A DNA stretch of 64,000 nt from CAYNHF01 sp964397045 (GCA_964397045.1 CAYNHF010000033.1:1-64000), one strand, 5' to 3'. Counted from the stretch's first letter, positions 15,750 through 25,443 are shown. The notes: generated by a model from the sequence alone, not told the origin. Translations and numbers: made by a program.

Positions 15750-17038
15750 CGACCCGCCCCGGGTCGGACCCCCCAGAGCGATTGGCTGTCGCCCTCCCAC
15801 CACGAACCCTGGAGCGCAAGCCGGGTGAGTTGCAGCGCTGCGGTGGTGGTGTAGGTGCGGACGCGTTCCCGGTCGCCCGGCAGCAACATCGTGCGTGCCC
15901 TCGTCCCCTCCGGCGTATGAACCGCGACGATCATCGTGCCCACCTCGCTTTCCTGCGGCTCGGGCCCCGCTGAGCCGGTCACCGCGACGCCAACGTCTGC
16001 TCCAAGCGCCTTGGCCGCGCCCTGCGCCATGGCAACCGCCGTCGCCTCACTCACGATGCCTTCATCCTCGATCACATCGCCGGGTACTGCGAGCAGCGAC
16101 CGTTTCACATCCTCGTGATAGGCCACCACGCTCCCGCGGAACCACGCAGACGCACCAGGAACCGACGTGAGCCTGGCCGCAATCAGGCCGCCCGTGGCCG
16201 ATTCCGCAGTTGCGATGCTCCAACCTTCCGCCTCCAGGAGACCTTGAATTACCCGTTCGATGGTCTCGTCGTCGCTGCCGAACACATGAGAGCCGAGCCG
16301 CAAGCGGACTTCGGCTTCCACCGGCGCGACCAGGGAAGCAGCAGTTTCGACATCCGCCGCCTTGGCGGTGAGGCGCACCTTGATCTCACCAGATGAGGCC
16401 AGGAAGGCGACCGTGGGGTTGTCGTACTGGTCGAAGAGGTCGCCCAGCAGTTCTCCTACCCGAGATTCCGAAAGCCCCCAACTCCGGATCAGTCGGCTCA
16501 CCACCACCGCGGCCGGATCACCCGATATGTCTTGGAGGAAAGGGATCACCTCTGCATCCATCATCGGCAACATCTCGGCGGGTACCCCGGGCAGCGCGAA
16601 CACCCAAGCATCACCAATCCCGAGGCGCAGTCCTGGCGCGGATCCCTTCGGGTTGGGGATCATCTCGGCACCCTCCGGGTACTCGGCCTGCCTCAGGTTC
16701 GACTCGGGCATCACGCGGCCCCTGGCTTCCCACCGGCGGCGCAACTCGGATTCGTACGCTTCGCTGTAGCGCATCTCGACTCCCGCCACCGCCTGGAGCG
16801 CCTGACGGGTCACGTCGTCTTTTGTCGGCCCAATGCCACCCGTGACGATCACGGCGTCCGCCCTGCCCACTGCCCTCCTGATGGCGTCCACCATGCGCTC
16901 CAGGTTGTCGCCCACCACGGTCTGGTGATAGTGGTCGAAGCCGGCATCCGCGAGCTTCTCACCAATCCGAGTCGCGTTCGTGTTGACGATCTGGCCCAAC
17001 AACAGCTCGGTTCCGATGGTGACGGTTTCCACGATCAT
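15746..17038 (-). CDS. cinA: CinA-family nicotinamide-nucleotide amidohydrolase
   Basis: This encodes 430 residues. The N-terminal MoCF/COG1058 domain (1-170) has IGTELLLGQIVNTNA and VTGGIGPTKDD. The C-terminal CinA deamidase domain (about 265-420) has ATAESATGGLIAARLTSVPG and VAVTGSAGPEP. The enzyme converts nicotinamide mononucleotide to nicotinate mononucleotide in pyridine nucleotide recycling, and the N-terminal domain is an ADP-ribose pyrophosphatase in some members. It overlaps rimO (ATGA) upstream and thpR downstream, forming the operon rimO-cinA-thpR ahead of recA. Confidence 0.95.
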   Translation of the reverse strand: MIVETVTIGTELLLGQIVNTNATRIGEKLADAGFDHYHQTVVGDNLERMVDAIRRAVGRADAVIVTGGIGPTKDDVTRQALQAVAGVEMRYSEAYESELRRRWEARGRVMPESNLRQAEYPEGAEMIPNPKGSAPGLRLGIGDAWVFALPGVPAEMLPMMDAEVIPFLQDISGDPAAVVVSRLIRSWGLSESRVGELLGDLFDQYDNPTVAFLASSGEIKVRLTAKAADVETAASLVAPVEAEVRLRLGSHVFGSDDETIERVIQGLLEAEGWSIATAESATGGLIAARLTSVPGASAWFRGSVVAYHEDVKRSLLAVPGDVIEDEGIVSEATAVAMAQGAAKALGADVGVAVTGSAGPEPQESEVGTMIVAVHTPEGTRARTMLLPGDRERVRTYTTTAALQLTRLALQGSWWEGDSQSLWGVRPGAGR

Positions 17039-18363
17039 GCGTCACCCACCACGGAGGCAGCCAGGTCGGTGCCGTAGGCGCCCTCGACCTCCGCTCGCAG
17101 CCACCTGCCCGGCATGCCACGATCCAGCAGGATGACCCCGTCGATTTCGGGTGCCTCACGATACGATCGTGCCACCGCTCGCCCATCCTCCACCTGATCG
17201 ACGAGGACCTCCAGCGTGCGGCCCACCTGGGCCTGGTTGCGGCTCTCAGTGATGTCGTCCTGGATCCGCTGGAGGTGGCGCATGCGCTCTGCTTTCTCCT
17301 CATCTGGCACCTGATGATCGAATTCGGCCGCGGGGGTGCCCTCTTCGGCCGAATAGGGGAAGAAGCCGGACCAGTCGAGTTGAGCGGCAACCAGGAAGTC
17401 GGCAAGTTCCTGGACGTCTTCCTCCGTTTCGCCGGGGAAGCCAACGATGAAGCTGGAACGAGTGGCCGAGTCGGAGGCGGCGCTCCTGATCTGTGCGATG
17501 ACCTCCAGATGACGCTCCCCGCTGCCTGGGCGTTTCATTCCCCGCAGCAGGCGCTGCGATGCATGCTGCAACGAAAGATCGAAGTAGTCGGCGACCCTCG
17601 GATTACCTGCAATCTCCTCGATGAGCGCCGGCCGGATCTCGCGGGGATACAGGTAGAAGAGCCGGAGCCGGCGGAGCCCCGCGACGTCCGAGACAAACCG
17701 CAGCAGCTCGACAATCCCCCCGGGAGCATCAATGTCGCGACCGTATGCGGCGAGATCCTGCGCGACGAGCACCACCTCACCAACGCCGTGAGCAGCCAGG
17801 CTCGCGATCTCCTCGCGGATGTTGCCGGGAGCGCGCGACCGCTGCTTGCCGCGGAACAAAGGGATGGCACAGAACGTGCACGGCTTGTCACACCCCTCGG
17901 CTACCTTCACGTATGCGTAGGGAGTCGAGGGAGTCGGCCGCTCGACCTGGTACAGAATGTCCATCTTGGATCTGGAAGCGGGGCGGATCCGGATCGGCTG
18001 CCAGTTGGTCATGTCGTCGAGTCGTTCGACCAATTCCGAATAGCGGTCGAGCCCGATGACCGCGTCTGCCTCCGGGAGAGACGCGGCCAGCTCCGTTTCG
18101 TAGCGCTGGGCCATACAACCCATAACCACCAGACGGGCATCATCACGCTTGGCATCCGCCAGTTCCAGGATGGTGTCGATCGATTCGCGCCGGGCTTCCT
18201 CGATGAACGCGCAGGTGTTGACCATCACCACATCAGCAGATTCAGCAGATTTTGCGTCGGTGTAGCCGGCCCCACCCAGCATTGCCGAGACCTTCTCGGA
18301 GTCAACCTGGTTCTTGGAGCACCCGAGGGTGACGAGGTGCACAGAGGGAGCATCGAGCGGCAT
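17035..18363 (-). CDS. rimO: ribosomal protein uS12 methylthiotransferase
   Basis: This encodes 442 residues. It is a radical SAM methylthiotransferase that modifies an aspartate of ribosomal protein uS12. The N-terminal domain carries TLGCSKNQVDSE, NTCAFIEEA and MGCMAQRY, the radical SAM motif is CDKPCTFC, and a C-terminal TRAM domain follows. CSKNQVDSE and DLSLQHAS distinguish RimO from MiaB, which is also present at 10721. The ATG at 18363 gives the usual N-terminus; long upstream in-frame sequence is low-complexity and not family-like. Confidence 0.95.
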   Translation of the reverse strand: MPLDAPSVHLVTLGCSKNQVDSEKVSAMLGGAGYTDAKSAESADVVMVNTCAFIEEARRESIDTILELADAKRDDARLVVMGCMAQRYETELAASLPEADAVIGLDRYSELVERLDDMTNWQPIRIRPASRSKMDILYQVERPTPSTPYAYVKVAEGCDKPCTFCAIPLFRGKQRSRAPGNIREEIASLAAHGVGEVVLVAQDLAAYGRDIDAPGGIVELLRFVSDVAGLRRLRLFYLYPREIRPALIEEIAGNPRVADYFDLSLQHASQRLLRGMKRPGSGERHLEVIAQIRSAASDSATRSSFIVGFPGETEEDVQELADFLVAAQLDWSGFFPYSAEEGTPAAEFDHQVPDEEKAERMRHLQRIQDDITESRNQAQVGRTLEVLVDQVEDGRAVARSYREAPEIDGVILLDRGMPGRWLRAEVEGAYGTDLAASVVGDA

Positions 18364-18508
18364 GGGCTCGGAGCTTAGGGGTGAGGCGCAGCGTGACTCG
18401 TCGGAAGCATCCTGTCTGGCGCAGGCCCGGCCCATCCGCCACCGACACCGCTCACGGCGCCACCACCAGCCACAGCCTCGGTCGGCGGAGCCGCAGTACG
18501 ATGGACAC

Positions 18509-19564
18509 ATGGAGCATCGCCGAGTTGGCAGTAGCGGGCTGCGGGTGAGTGTCCTCGGTCTCGGAACGATGACCTTCGGAGCCGAATCAGACGAAGCCAC
18601 TTCCGACGCCATACTCGACCGCTTCGCGGCTTCCGGAGGCACCCTCATCGACACTGCCGACGTGTACAGCGCCGGTCGGTCCGAGGAAATCGTAGGACGA
18701 TGGTTGGCAACCCAGCCCGACCAGGGTCGATTCGTCATTGCCACGAAGGGTCGGTTCTCCATGGGAGAGGGCCCGAGTAATAGCGGAGCCGGCAGAGCGC
18801 ACCTCATGCGGGCGGTCGACGCGAGTCTCCGACGGCTGCAAGTCGATGTGATCGACCTTTATCAGGTGCACTGCTCAGACGCAGAGACGCCGATCGAGGA
18901 AACGCTCGAAGCCCTCGACGACCTCGTGCGCGCCGACAAGGTGCGGTACGTGGGGCTTTCCAACTACACCGGCTATCAATTCGCACGGGCGGCGACCACC
19001 GCTCGGCTCCAGCAGCTGACTCGCATCGTCTCTCTGCAAGCTCAATACAGCCTCCTGGAACGCACCATCGAGTTGGATCTCGTCCCGGCGTGTCTCGACG
19101 AGGGAGCGGGCATCCTTCCCTGGTCACCGCTTGGCGGTGGCTGGCTCACGGGGAAGTACGCGCCAGATCGCCTCCCGACCGGCGCGACCCGCCTGGGCGA
19201 GGATCCGACGCGTGGCGTCGAGGCCTACGAGCTGCGCAATACGGACCGGACGTGGAAGATCATCGAGGCGTGCAGCACCATTGCGACCAAACATGCGGTG
19301 GCACTCTCGGTCGTGGCTCTCGCCTGGTTGCGCGACCGGCCCGCCGTTTGCTCCGTCATCCTCGGCACTCGCTCGCTGCAACAGCTCGATGAGAATCTGC
19401 AAGCTTCCGATTTCGAACTGAGCCCGGACGAACGAGAGTTTCTCGATCAGGCGTCCGCTCCCGGGATTCCCCTCTATCCGCATGGCTTCATAGAACGGTA
19501 CGGCGGGAATCGCGTATGGGAACGGATGGCGACCCGCAACGAGCCCCCGCCGATTGGAGCCTGA
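18509..19564 (+). CDS. aldo/keto reductase
   Basis: This encodes 351 residues. It is an NADPH-dependent oxidoreductase of the (beta/alpha)8 barrel type. The catalytic tetrad is complete: D48, Y53 (IDTADVY), K80 (ATKG) and H121 (YQVHCSD). The C-terminal cofactor loop VILGTRSLQQLDENL is present. The layout resembles the YajO/Tas group acting on small aldehydes or sugars; the real substrate is unknown. The ATG at 18509 begins MEHRRVGSSGLRVS as in the family. It is divergent from rimO and followed by a small unknown gene. Confidence 0.9.
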   Translation: MEHRRVGSSGLRVSVLGLGTMTFGAESDEATSDAILDRFAASGGTLIDTADVYSAGRSEEIVGRWLATQPDQGRFVIATKGRFSMGEGPSNSGAGRAHLMRAVDASLRRLQVDVIDLYQVHCSDAETPIEETLEALDDLVRADKVRYVGLSNYTGYQFARAATTARLQQLTRIVSLQAQYSLLERTIELDLVPACLDEGAGILPWSPLGGGWLTGKYAPDRLPTGATRLGEDPTRGVEAYELRNTDRTWKIIEACSTIATKHAVALSVVALAWLRDRPAVCSVILGTRSLQQLDENLQASDFELSPDEREFLDQASAPGIPLYPHGFIERYGGNRVWERMATRNEPPPIGA

Positions 19565-19669
19565 TCCAAGCCCCGGCGCGCATCGGTCACCTTGCACCGA
19601 TGACCTTGTGCTCTGGCAGAGCGAGTCACTCCCGACTCATGATGGACACGAGCCGAGCCTGGAGAAACC

Positions 19670-20059
19670 GTGCCGCTGGAGAGCACCGAATTGGATGTCA
19701 TCCTGGCCGAGATGGCAGAACTCCGCATAGAGCATTCCCGGCTTTTCCCATTCGCCTTCGACCGTCCTGTGGAGGTGCAGAATCGCCTGACGGCACTGCG
19801 CGCCGCAGCAGCGAGCCTCCGATCGCCGGTAGCCGCAGACCAGGAAGTGGGACGAGCCAGGCTGGCGCGCCTCGAGGCCGAACGCCACGGGCGTTTGGCA
19901 CAGCGCGCCACCCACAGTGCTGCTGCCCAGACCGGGCAAGGTGGCGGTATCGACCCCGAGTACCTCCATGCGCTGAGCAGGCAGCTCGACGCATCCTTCG
20001 AGTTGTCAGAGCTGAAGGCCGAGATTTATCGGCTCAGGACGAACCTCGATGCCCCGTGA
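19670..20059 (+). CDS. hypothetical helical protein
   Basis: This encodes 129 residues from a GTG with GGAGA five bases upstream. The sequence is predicted helical throughout: an N-terminal acidic helix (LDVILAEMAELRIEHSRL), a basic alanine-rich middle and a C-terminal LSRQLDASFELSELKAEIYRL, with a glycine-rich linker (GQGGG) between. No family is recognised and no cysteine is present. It lies 105 bases after the aldo/keto reductase and 127 bases before the molybdenum hydroxylase operon, with unclear relation to either. Confidence 0.6.
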   Translation: MPLESTELDVILAEMAELRIEHSRLFPFAFDRPVEVQNRLTALRAAAASLRSPVAADQEVGRARLARLEAERHGRLAQRATHSAAAQTGQGGGIDPEYLHALSRQLDASFELSELKAEIYRLRTNLDAP

Positions 20060-20186
20060 GTTTTTGGCGTCACCTCCGTTCGGGGAGATGCCCACGCCGA
20101 GCGCCAGGAGACGGGCGGGCCGGAAGATGTTCCATCATTAGAGTGACTACCGGAGCGTGCCCCACACCGAAAGGAACCGGTCGAAG

Positions 20187-20930
20187 ATGACGAGCATTCG
20201 TGCCTATCACCGGCCCGACACCATCGAAGACGCTCTCGACCTGTTGACCCGACCCGGGTCCGTCCCCCTCGGTGGCGGAACGGTTCTCAACGGACTCCCC
20301 ACCCAGGCCCCGACCGAGGTGATCGACCTCCAGGCACTCGATCTTGCCCACATTTCCCTGAAGGGTGCCGTCACCAGCATCGGCGCTACGGCCACCCTTC
20401 AGATGGTCGTGGCGAGCGACGACGTCCCTCCGCTGCTGCGAGACCTGGCCCACCGAGAAGCGCCGAATACCATCCGCAACGCCGCCACCATCGGCGGCAC
20501 CGTCGCCGCTGCCGAGCCGGAGAGTCAACTGCTTGCCGGGCTGATCGCGCACGGGGCGACCATCTCCATGATTGGCCCGAAAGGCACCGAGGAGACTGAG
20601 CTGGTCAATTTGCTCGCCGATCGAACAATGCTCGACGGGCGCCTCATCACAACGATCGCGGTCACCGTGGGAGCCTCCGGCTTCGCAGCTCGCGCCGGAC
20701 GTACCCCGGGCGACACGCCGATCGTGATGGTGGCAGGAGTACGCGACGAGGAAGGGGTCCGACTGGCAGCCACCGGAGTGGCGGCCACTCCCGTTCCCTT
20801 GGATCTCGACAACGTCGAGGCACTCCATCCGCCTGCCGACTTTCGCGGGTCTGCCACCTACCGTCGCCACTTGGCCGCGGTCCTCGGCGCCAGGGTAATG
20901 ACGGAGCTGAGCCGAGAGGACCAGAGATGA
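20187..20930 (+). CDS. FAD-binding subunit of xanthine dehydrogenase-family oxidoreductase
   Basis: This encodes 247 residues of the CoxM/XdhB type. The two FAD pyrophosphate motifs are recognisable: PLGGGTVLNGL (about 27-37) and the TIRNAATIGGTVAAAEPES region (about 96-112), and a CO_deh_flav_C-like C-terminal region follows. The usual job is to pass electrons from the iron-sulfur clusters to NAD or a quinone. The protein is somewhat shorter than the roughly 280-residue norm. The ATG overlaps no upstream gene; the next gene starts at its stop (ATGA). Its FeS partner has lost every cluster ligand, so how this FAD is reduced is open. Confidence 0.85.
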   Translation: MTSIRAYHRPDTIEDALDLLTRPGSVPLGGGTVLNGLPTQAPTEVIDLQALDLAHISLKGAVTSIGATATLQMVVASDDVPPLLRDLAHREAPNTIRNAATIGGTVAAAEPESQLLAGLIAHGATISMIGPKGTEETELVNLLADRTMLDGRLITTIAVTVGASGFAARAGRTPGDTPIVMVAGVRDEEGVRLAATGVAATPVPLDLDNVEALHPPADFRGSATYRRHLAAVLGARVMTELSREDQR

Positions 20931-23824
20931 AGCTCACCCTCACCATCAACGGCGATGGTCACGAAGTGGATTGTGAACCGTACGAGTCGCTCAAGGCAGT
21001 ACTGCGACGCGAGGGGTACTACAGCGTACGTTTCGGATCCGAAACCGGAGAAACCGGGGCGGCCGCGGTGCTCGTCGACGGTCAGCTGGTTTCGGCCGAA
21101 ATCATGCTGGCTGCTCAAGCCGAGGGACACGAGATCGAAACGGTGGAAGGCATGGCGCCCCGCATGAACCTGCATCCCATCCAGGAGGCGTTCGTCGTTA
21201 CGGGGGCCATCCAGAGCGGATACTCAACACCTGCGATGATCCTGGCTGCCAAGGCCCTGCTGGCACAGAACCCCGACCCGTCCGAAGCCGAGATTCGCGA
21301 CGCCCTCTCGGGCATCCTCGACCGCGAGACCGGGTATCTCAGGCCGGTTCTCGCTATCCAGCGCGCAGCCGCGGCGCTGCGGGGCGAAGATGTGCCGGAT
21401 ATCGAGACCGCGCTCGTTGCTCCCATCACTCACGAAGGCGGCGATGCGGGTACCGATCTCGCGACGGTACCCGCGGTGTTCCCCAAGGTGGTGCCCCATC
21501 CCGAGGTACCGGACACGAAGGTCGTGGGCCATCCCGAGCTGAAGGTGGATGCCCTCAAGCTCGCCAAGGGAAATCCGGCATTCGTCGACGACATCGAGAT
21601 GCGGCGCATGCTCTACGCCAAAGTGCTCTACAGCCCACACGCCCATGCTCGGATCGTCGCCATCGACGACTCAAAGGCACGCGCCCTGCCCGGAGTGAAG
21701 GCGGTGCTCCACCATGAGAACGTTCCCAGGGTGCGGTACGCCTCCGGAGGCCAAAGCTACCCGAATCCCTTACCGTACGACCAGGTGAGCTTTGACAACA
21801 AGGTGCGGCACGTCGGCGACCGCGTCGCCGCGGTAGCTGCGGAGACGGTCGAGATTGCCGCAGCAGCCCTGGAGTTGATCGATGTCACCTACGAAGTGCT
21901 GCCCGCAGTCTTCGACGAGAACGAGGCCATCGCGCAAGGGGCTCCTGTCATCCACGACGAGGAAGGCATGGATGGAGCCCACGACCCGGAACGCAACATC
22001 GTCCACCACATCAGCGCAGACGTCGGCGATGTCGGCGAGGGCTTCGAGCAAGCGAGCCGGATCTTCGAACAGACCATGCGAGTTCATCAGGTACAACCGA
22101 CTCCGATCGAACCGCACATCGCCATCGCCTACTGGGACAGCGACGAACGCATGGTGATCCGTACCTCTACCCAGGTGCCGTTCCATGTCCGCCGGATGGT
22201 CGCTCCACTCCTCGGATTGCCGGTGAAGCACATTCGCATCATCAAGCCGCGCATCGGTGGCGGGTTCGGGGCCAAACAGGAAATGCTGATCGAAGACATC
22301 GTGGGGCATCTGACGATGGCCACGGGGCGCCCGGTGCGTTATGAGCTGACGCGAGCGGAAGAGTTCGTGTCGAGCCGCACCAGGCACCCGCAAACGCTCA
22401 CCTATCGCACCGGGGTGGACGCTCTGGGGAGGGTCGTTGCACAGGACATGAAGGTCGTCGCGAACACGGGGGCCTACGGCACCCACGGTCTCACCGTTCA
22501 GCTGGTCAGCGGGCTGCGAGGTCTCAGCTCCTACAAGTCGCCCAACAAGCGATACCGCTGCGACGTTGCCTACACGAACCTTCCCGTACCCGGCGCGTAT
22601 CGCGGCTACGGCGCGCCCCAGGCGCTATTCGCGCTCGAATCCCACATGGAGGACATCGCCCACGAACTCGGGATCGACCCGCTCGAGTTCCGTCGAATGA
22701 ACTGGACAACGACGGGCGACCCAATCGACGTCGCCCCCCAACTCGGCGAAGGCGACTCAGACGACAACTTCGTACCGGTCGTCACGTCGAGCGGTATCGA
22801 AGAATGCGTCGCGCAAGGCCAGCGTGCCATCGGCTGGCAGCGCCGCCTCGATCCCGACTGGAAGATGCCGCCGGACACACCCCATCTCCGGCGTGGCATC
22901 GGCTTCGCAATGTGCATGCACGGCACCGCAATCCCGGGCCTCGACATGGGCGCCGCCAGCATCAAGATCAACGACGACGGTTCCTTCAATCTGCTCATCG
23001 GCGCGACCGACCTCGGCACAGGAGCAGACACCATCCTCGGACAGATCGCGGCCGAGGTACTCGGGGTGCCGCTCAATGACATTCTGGTCTACGCCGCAGA
23101 CACGGACATGACTCCATTCGACACCGGTGCATACGCATCGAGCACCACCTACATCTCGGGCATGGCGGTAAAGCGGGCCGCAGAAGAGGCCCGCAATCAG
23201 ATCGCGGATCGGGCCGCGCTGCTGCTGGACGAGGGCCCCGGTGCGATCGAACTGTCCGACCAGCGCGCGTGGTCCACGGACGGCCGATCGGTGTCGCTCG
23301 CCGAAATCGCTCTCTCTTCACTCCACCAGGAACAGCAGCACCAGATCATGGCAACCGCCTCCTACGTGTCCCCGGAGTCCCCTCCTCCCTACGCCGCGCA
23401 GTTCGCCGAAGTCGAGGTCGACGTCGAAACCGGCCAGGTGACGGTGAGGTCGCTGGTGATGGCGGTCGACTGCGGCGTGCCGATCAACCCGGTCACCTCG
23501 GCAGGGCAAGTGGAAGGCGGCATGGTGCAGGCGCTCGGCTACGGCCACTGTGAGGAAATGGCCTACGACGCAGACGGCCGCATGGTCAACGCCCGGTTTG
23601 GCCCCTACAAGATCTATCGGGCGGACGAGATGCCGAGCATCGACACTTTCCTCGTCCAGACGATGGAGAAGAGTGGTCCATTCGGCGCCAAGGCCATCGC
23701 GGAGATTCCCAAGGACGGTGTGGCTCCGGCGATTCGCAACGCCATCGCAGACGCTACGGGTGCCCGCATCAATGCCATCCCGTTCACACCAGAGCGCGTG
23801 TGGCAAGCACTGCAATTGAGCTGA
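20927..23824 (+). CDS. molybdenum hydroxylase: cysteine-less FeS domain fused to Mo-binding subunit
   Basis: This encodes 965 residues. Residues 1-150 align well with the two-[2Fe-2S] subunit of the xanthine dehydrogenase family, but all eight ligand cysteines are gone. Cluster 1 positions are S38, T43, A46 and E58 (FGSETGETGAA). Cluster 2 positions are S97, S100, D132 and E134 (IQSGYSTP, LDRETGY). Residues about 205-965 are the molybdopterin domain, apparently intact: PRIGGGFGAK, PGAYRGYGAPQ, GATDLGTGAD and the active-site Glu926 in GAKAIAE. The expected reaction is hydroxylation of a heterocycle or aldehyde. It overlaps the FAD subunit gene by 4 bases. The XdhC, YqeB and YqeC genes that follow suggest a selenium-dependent hydroxylase. 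The substrate is unknown. Confidence 0.93.
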   Translation: MKLTLTINGDGHEVDCEPYESLKAVLRREGYYSVRFGSETGETGAAAVLVDGQLVSAEIMLAAQAEGHEIETVEGMAPRMNLHPIQEAFVVTGAIQSGYSTPAMILAAKALLAQNPDPSEAEIRDALSGILDRETGYLRPVLAIQRAAAALRGEDVPDIETALVAPITHEGGDAGTDLATVPAVFPKVVPHPEVPDTKVVGHPELKVDALKLAKGNPAFVDDIEMRRMLYAKVLYSPHAHARIVAIDDSKARALPGVKAVLHHENVPRVRYASGGQSYPNPLPYDQVSFDNKVRHVGDRVAAVAAETVEIAAAALELIDVTYEVLPAVFDENEAIAQGAPVIHDEEGMDGAHDPERNIVHHISADVGDVGEGFEQASRIFEQTMRVHQVQPTPIEPHIAIAYWDSDERMVIRTSTQVPFHVRRMVAPLLGLPVKHIRIIKPRIGGGFGAKQEMLIEDIVGHLTMATGRPVRYELTRAEEFVSSRTRHPQTLTYRTGVDALGRVVAQDMKVVANTGAYGTHGLTVQLVSGLRGLSSYKSPNKRYRCDVAYTNLPVPGAYRGYGAPQALFALESHMEDIAHELGIDPLEFRRMNWTTTGDPIDVAPQLGEGDSDDNFVPVVTSSGIEECVAQGQRAIGWQRRLDPDWKMPPDTPHLRRGIGFAMCMHGTAIPGLDMGAASIKINDDGSFNLLIGATDLGTGADTILGQIAAEVLGVPLNDILVYAADTDMTPFDTGAYASSTTYISGMAVKRAAEEARNQIADRAALLLDEGPGAIELSDQRAWSTDGRSVSLAEIALSSLHQEQQHQIMATASYVSPESPPPYAAQFAEVEVDVETGQVTVRSLVMAVDCGVPINPVTSAGQVEGGMVQALGYGHCEEMAYDADGRMVNARFGPYKIYRADEMPSIDTFLVQTMEKSGPFGAKAIAEIPKDGVAPAIRNAIADATGARINAIPFTPERVWQALQLS

Positions 23825-23833
23825 GCCGACTCG

Positions 23834-24637
23834 ATGGCAACCGGCGAGACCCAGCGACTGCTGCAGGAGCTTGCGGTCGCGGTCGCCCAGGGCCGTCCGG
23901 TGGTGCTCGCTACGGTGGTCGCCACCCGGCGGTCGGTGCCACGCCACGCCGGTACGAAGATGCTCGTCTACGCGGATGGTTCCCTCACCGGAACCATCGG
24001 CGGCGGGGAGATGGAGAGCCGGGTGATCGATGCTGCGCAGGAAGCCCTGCGCAGCCACAAGACCCGGCTGCTGTCCTTTGAGTTGTTGGAACCGGACCGC
24101 GGCGACCCCGGAGTCTGCGGCGGGGAAGTCACGATCTACCTGGAGCCCTACATGCCCCCACCCACTGTGTACATCATCGGCGCCGGCCACGTCGGCAAGG
24201 CCGTCGTCGATCTGGCCGCCTGGCTCGGTTACCGCACCATCGTGGTCGACGATCGAGAAGACAGGCTCACGCCAGACGCCATGCCCAACGCCGACACATG
24301 CATCAACGGGACCGTCCAGGATGCGCTCGCCGGACCACCCGTCACCGCGAATACGTCCATCGTGCTGGTGACTCGAAGCGTCGACATCGACGTCGATGCG
24401 ATCCCGCGGTTTCTGGCCACGCCTGCGCGCTACATCGGCGTGATGGGAAGCGAGCGGCGCTGGACCACCACCAGACGCCGGCTGCTCGAGACGGGTACCG
24501 ACGAAGCGGCCCTGGAGCGAATCCACGTTCCGATCGGAATGGACCTGGGTGCCGAAACAGTCGAGGAAATCGCGGTCTCGATCCTGTCGCAGGTGATCCA
24601 AGCCACCCGCATCGACGGCGGGGCCGGTCGCGACTGA
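23834..24637 (+). CDS. xdhC: XdhC/CoxI family maturation factor
   Basis: This encodes 267 residues. The N-terminal XdhC domain has VATRRSVPRHAGTKMLV and IGGGEMESRVIDAA, with the conserved cysteine in DPGVCGGEV. The C-terminal Rossmann domain starts YIIGAGHVGKAVVDLAAWLG and contains YIGVMGSERR. XdhC proteins bind the molybdenum cofactor, help place the terminal sulfur (or selenium) ligand, and insert the cofactor into the hydroxylase. The gene starts nine bases after the hydroxylase stop; its own stop overlaps the next start as TGATG. Confidence 0.93.
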   Translation: MATGETQRLLQELAVAVAQGRPVVLATVVATRRSVPRHAGTKMLVYADGSLTGTIGGGEMESRVIDAAQEALRSHKTRLLSFELLEPDRGDPGVCGGEVTIYLEPYMPPPTVYIIGAGHVGKAVVDLAAWLGYRTIVVDDREDRLTPDAMPNADTCINGTVQDALAGPPVTANTSIVLVTRSVDIDVDAIPRFLATPARYIGVMGSERRWTTTRRRLLETGTDEAALERIHVPIGMDLGAETVEEIAVSILSQVIQATRIDGGAGRD

Positions 24638-25443
24638 TGTTGTTCGCGGATCGACTCGTCGTGGTACGCGGCGGAGGAGACCTCGCCTCAGGCGCCATTG
24701 CCGCGCTCCACGGGGCTGGGTTCCCGGTGGTGGTACTGGAACTGGCCGCGCCACTGGCAGTACGTCGCACCGTCTCGTTTGCATCGGCGATCACAGAGGG
24801 TGAAGCCACCGTCGAAGGCACCACGGCCCGGCTGAAGCACGACCCGGAGGAAGCGTGGCAGCTGGCGGAGGGTGGTGAGGTGGCGGTGTTGGTCGGCGAA
24901 CAGCTCCCTCCGATGCCGCGGCCGGCCTCGGTGGTGGTGGACGGGCGGATGGCTAAGCGAAACATCGATACAAGCATCGATCAGGCAGGGCTTGTCATCG
25001 GCCTCGGTCCCGGGTTTGCGGCCGGGGTCGACTGCGATGCGGTGATCGAGACGGAACGCGGGCATCGGCTCGGCAGGATCATCCGGGCTGGACCGGCCGC
25101 ACCAGACACCGGCATTCCAGGGCCACTCGAAGGAGCGACTTCCGACCGGGTCATCCGCGCCCCGGCCGACGGCATCGTCCACTGGTCCGTCGGCATCGGG
25201 GATCAGGTAGAGCCGGGTGCCTCGCTCGGGGCGGTGAGCAGTGAACCCGTCTCCACTGTGATCGGCGGCGTCGTTCGTGGGCTCATTGCTCCGGGGCACG
25301 TGGCAAGGACCGGGCTCAAGATCGGCGATATCGACCCCAGAGCGGATCGAACCGCCTGCTTCGAGATATCGGACAAGTCGCGCCTCGTCGGCGCCGGCGT
25401 CCTGCAGGCGGTGTTGGCCTGGCTCGGCGAGCAAGCCCCGTGA
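24637..25443 (+). CDS. yqeB: selenium-dependent molybdenum hydroxylase protein YqeB
   Basis: This encodes 268 residues. The N-terminus VVVRGGGDLASGAIAALHGAGF and the later GLGPGFAAGVDCDAVIETERGH, with RAPADGIVHW, match the YqeB/EF2563 family found beside selenium-dependent molybdenum hydroxylases. The biochemical step is not established; a role in the labile selenium cofactor is proposed from gene neighbourhoods. The ATG at 24637 overlaps the xdhC stop, and its own stop overlaps the next GTG start, so xdhC-yqeB-yqeC is translationally coupled. Confidence 0.88.
   Translation: MLFADRLVVVRGGGDLASGAIAALHGAGFPVVVLELAAPLAVRRTVSFASAITEGEATVEGTTARLKHDPEEAWQLAEGGEVAVLVGEQLPPMPRPASVVVDGRMAKRNIDTSIDQAGLVIGLGPGFAAGVDCDAVIETERGHRLGRIIRAGPAAPDTGIPGPLEGATSDRVIRAPADGIVHWSVGIGDQVEPGASLGAVSSEPVSTVIGGVVRGLIAPGHVARTGLKIGDIDPRADRTACFEISDKSRLVGAGVLQAVLAWLGEQAP

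Noticed and set aside
23318..24784. Minus-strand frame of 488 codons opposite the hydroxylase and xdhC
   Set aside because: The plus-strand genes have full family motifs here; the reverse frame has none and a noise-like composition.
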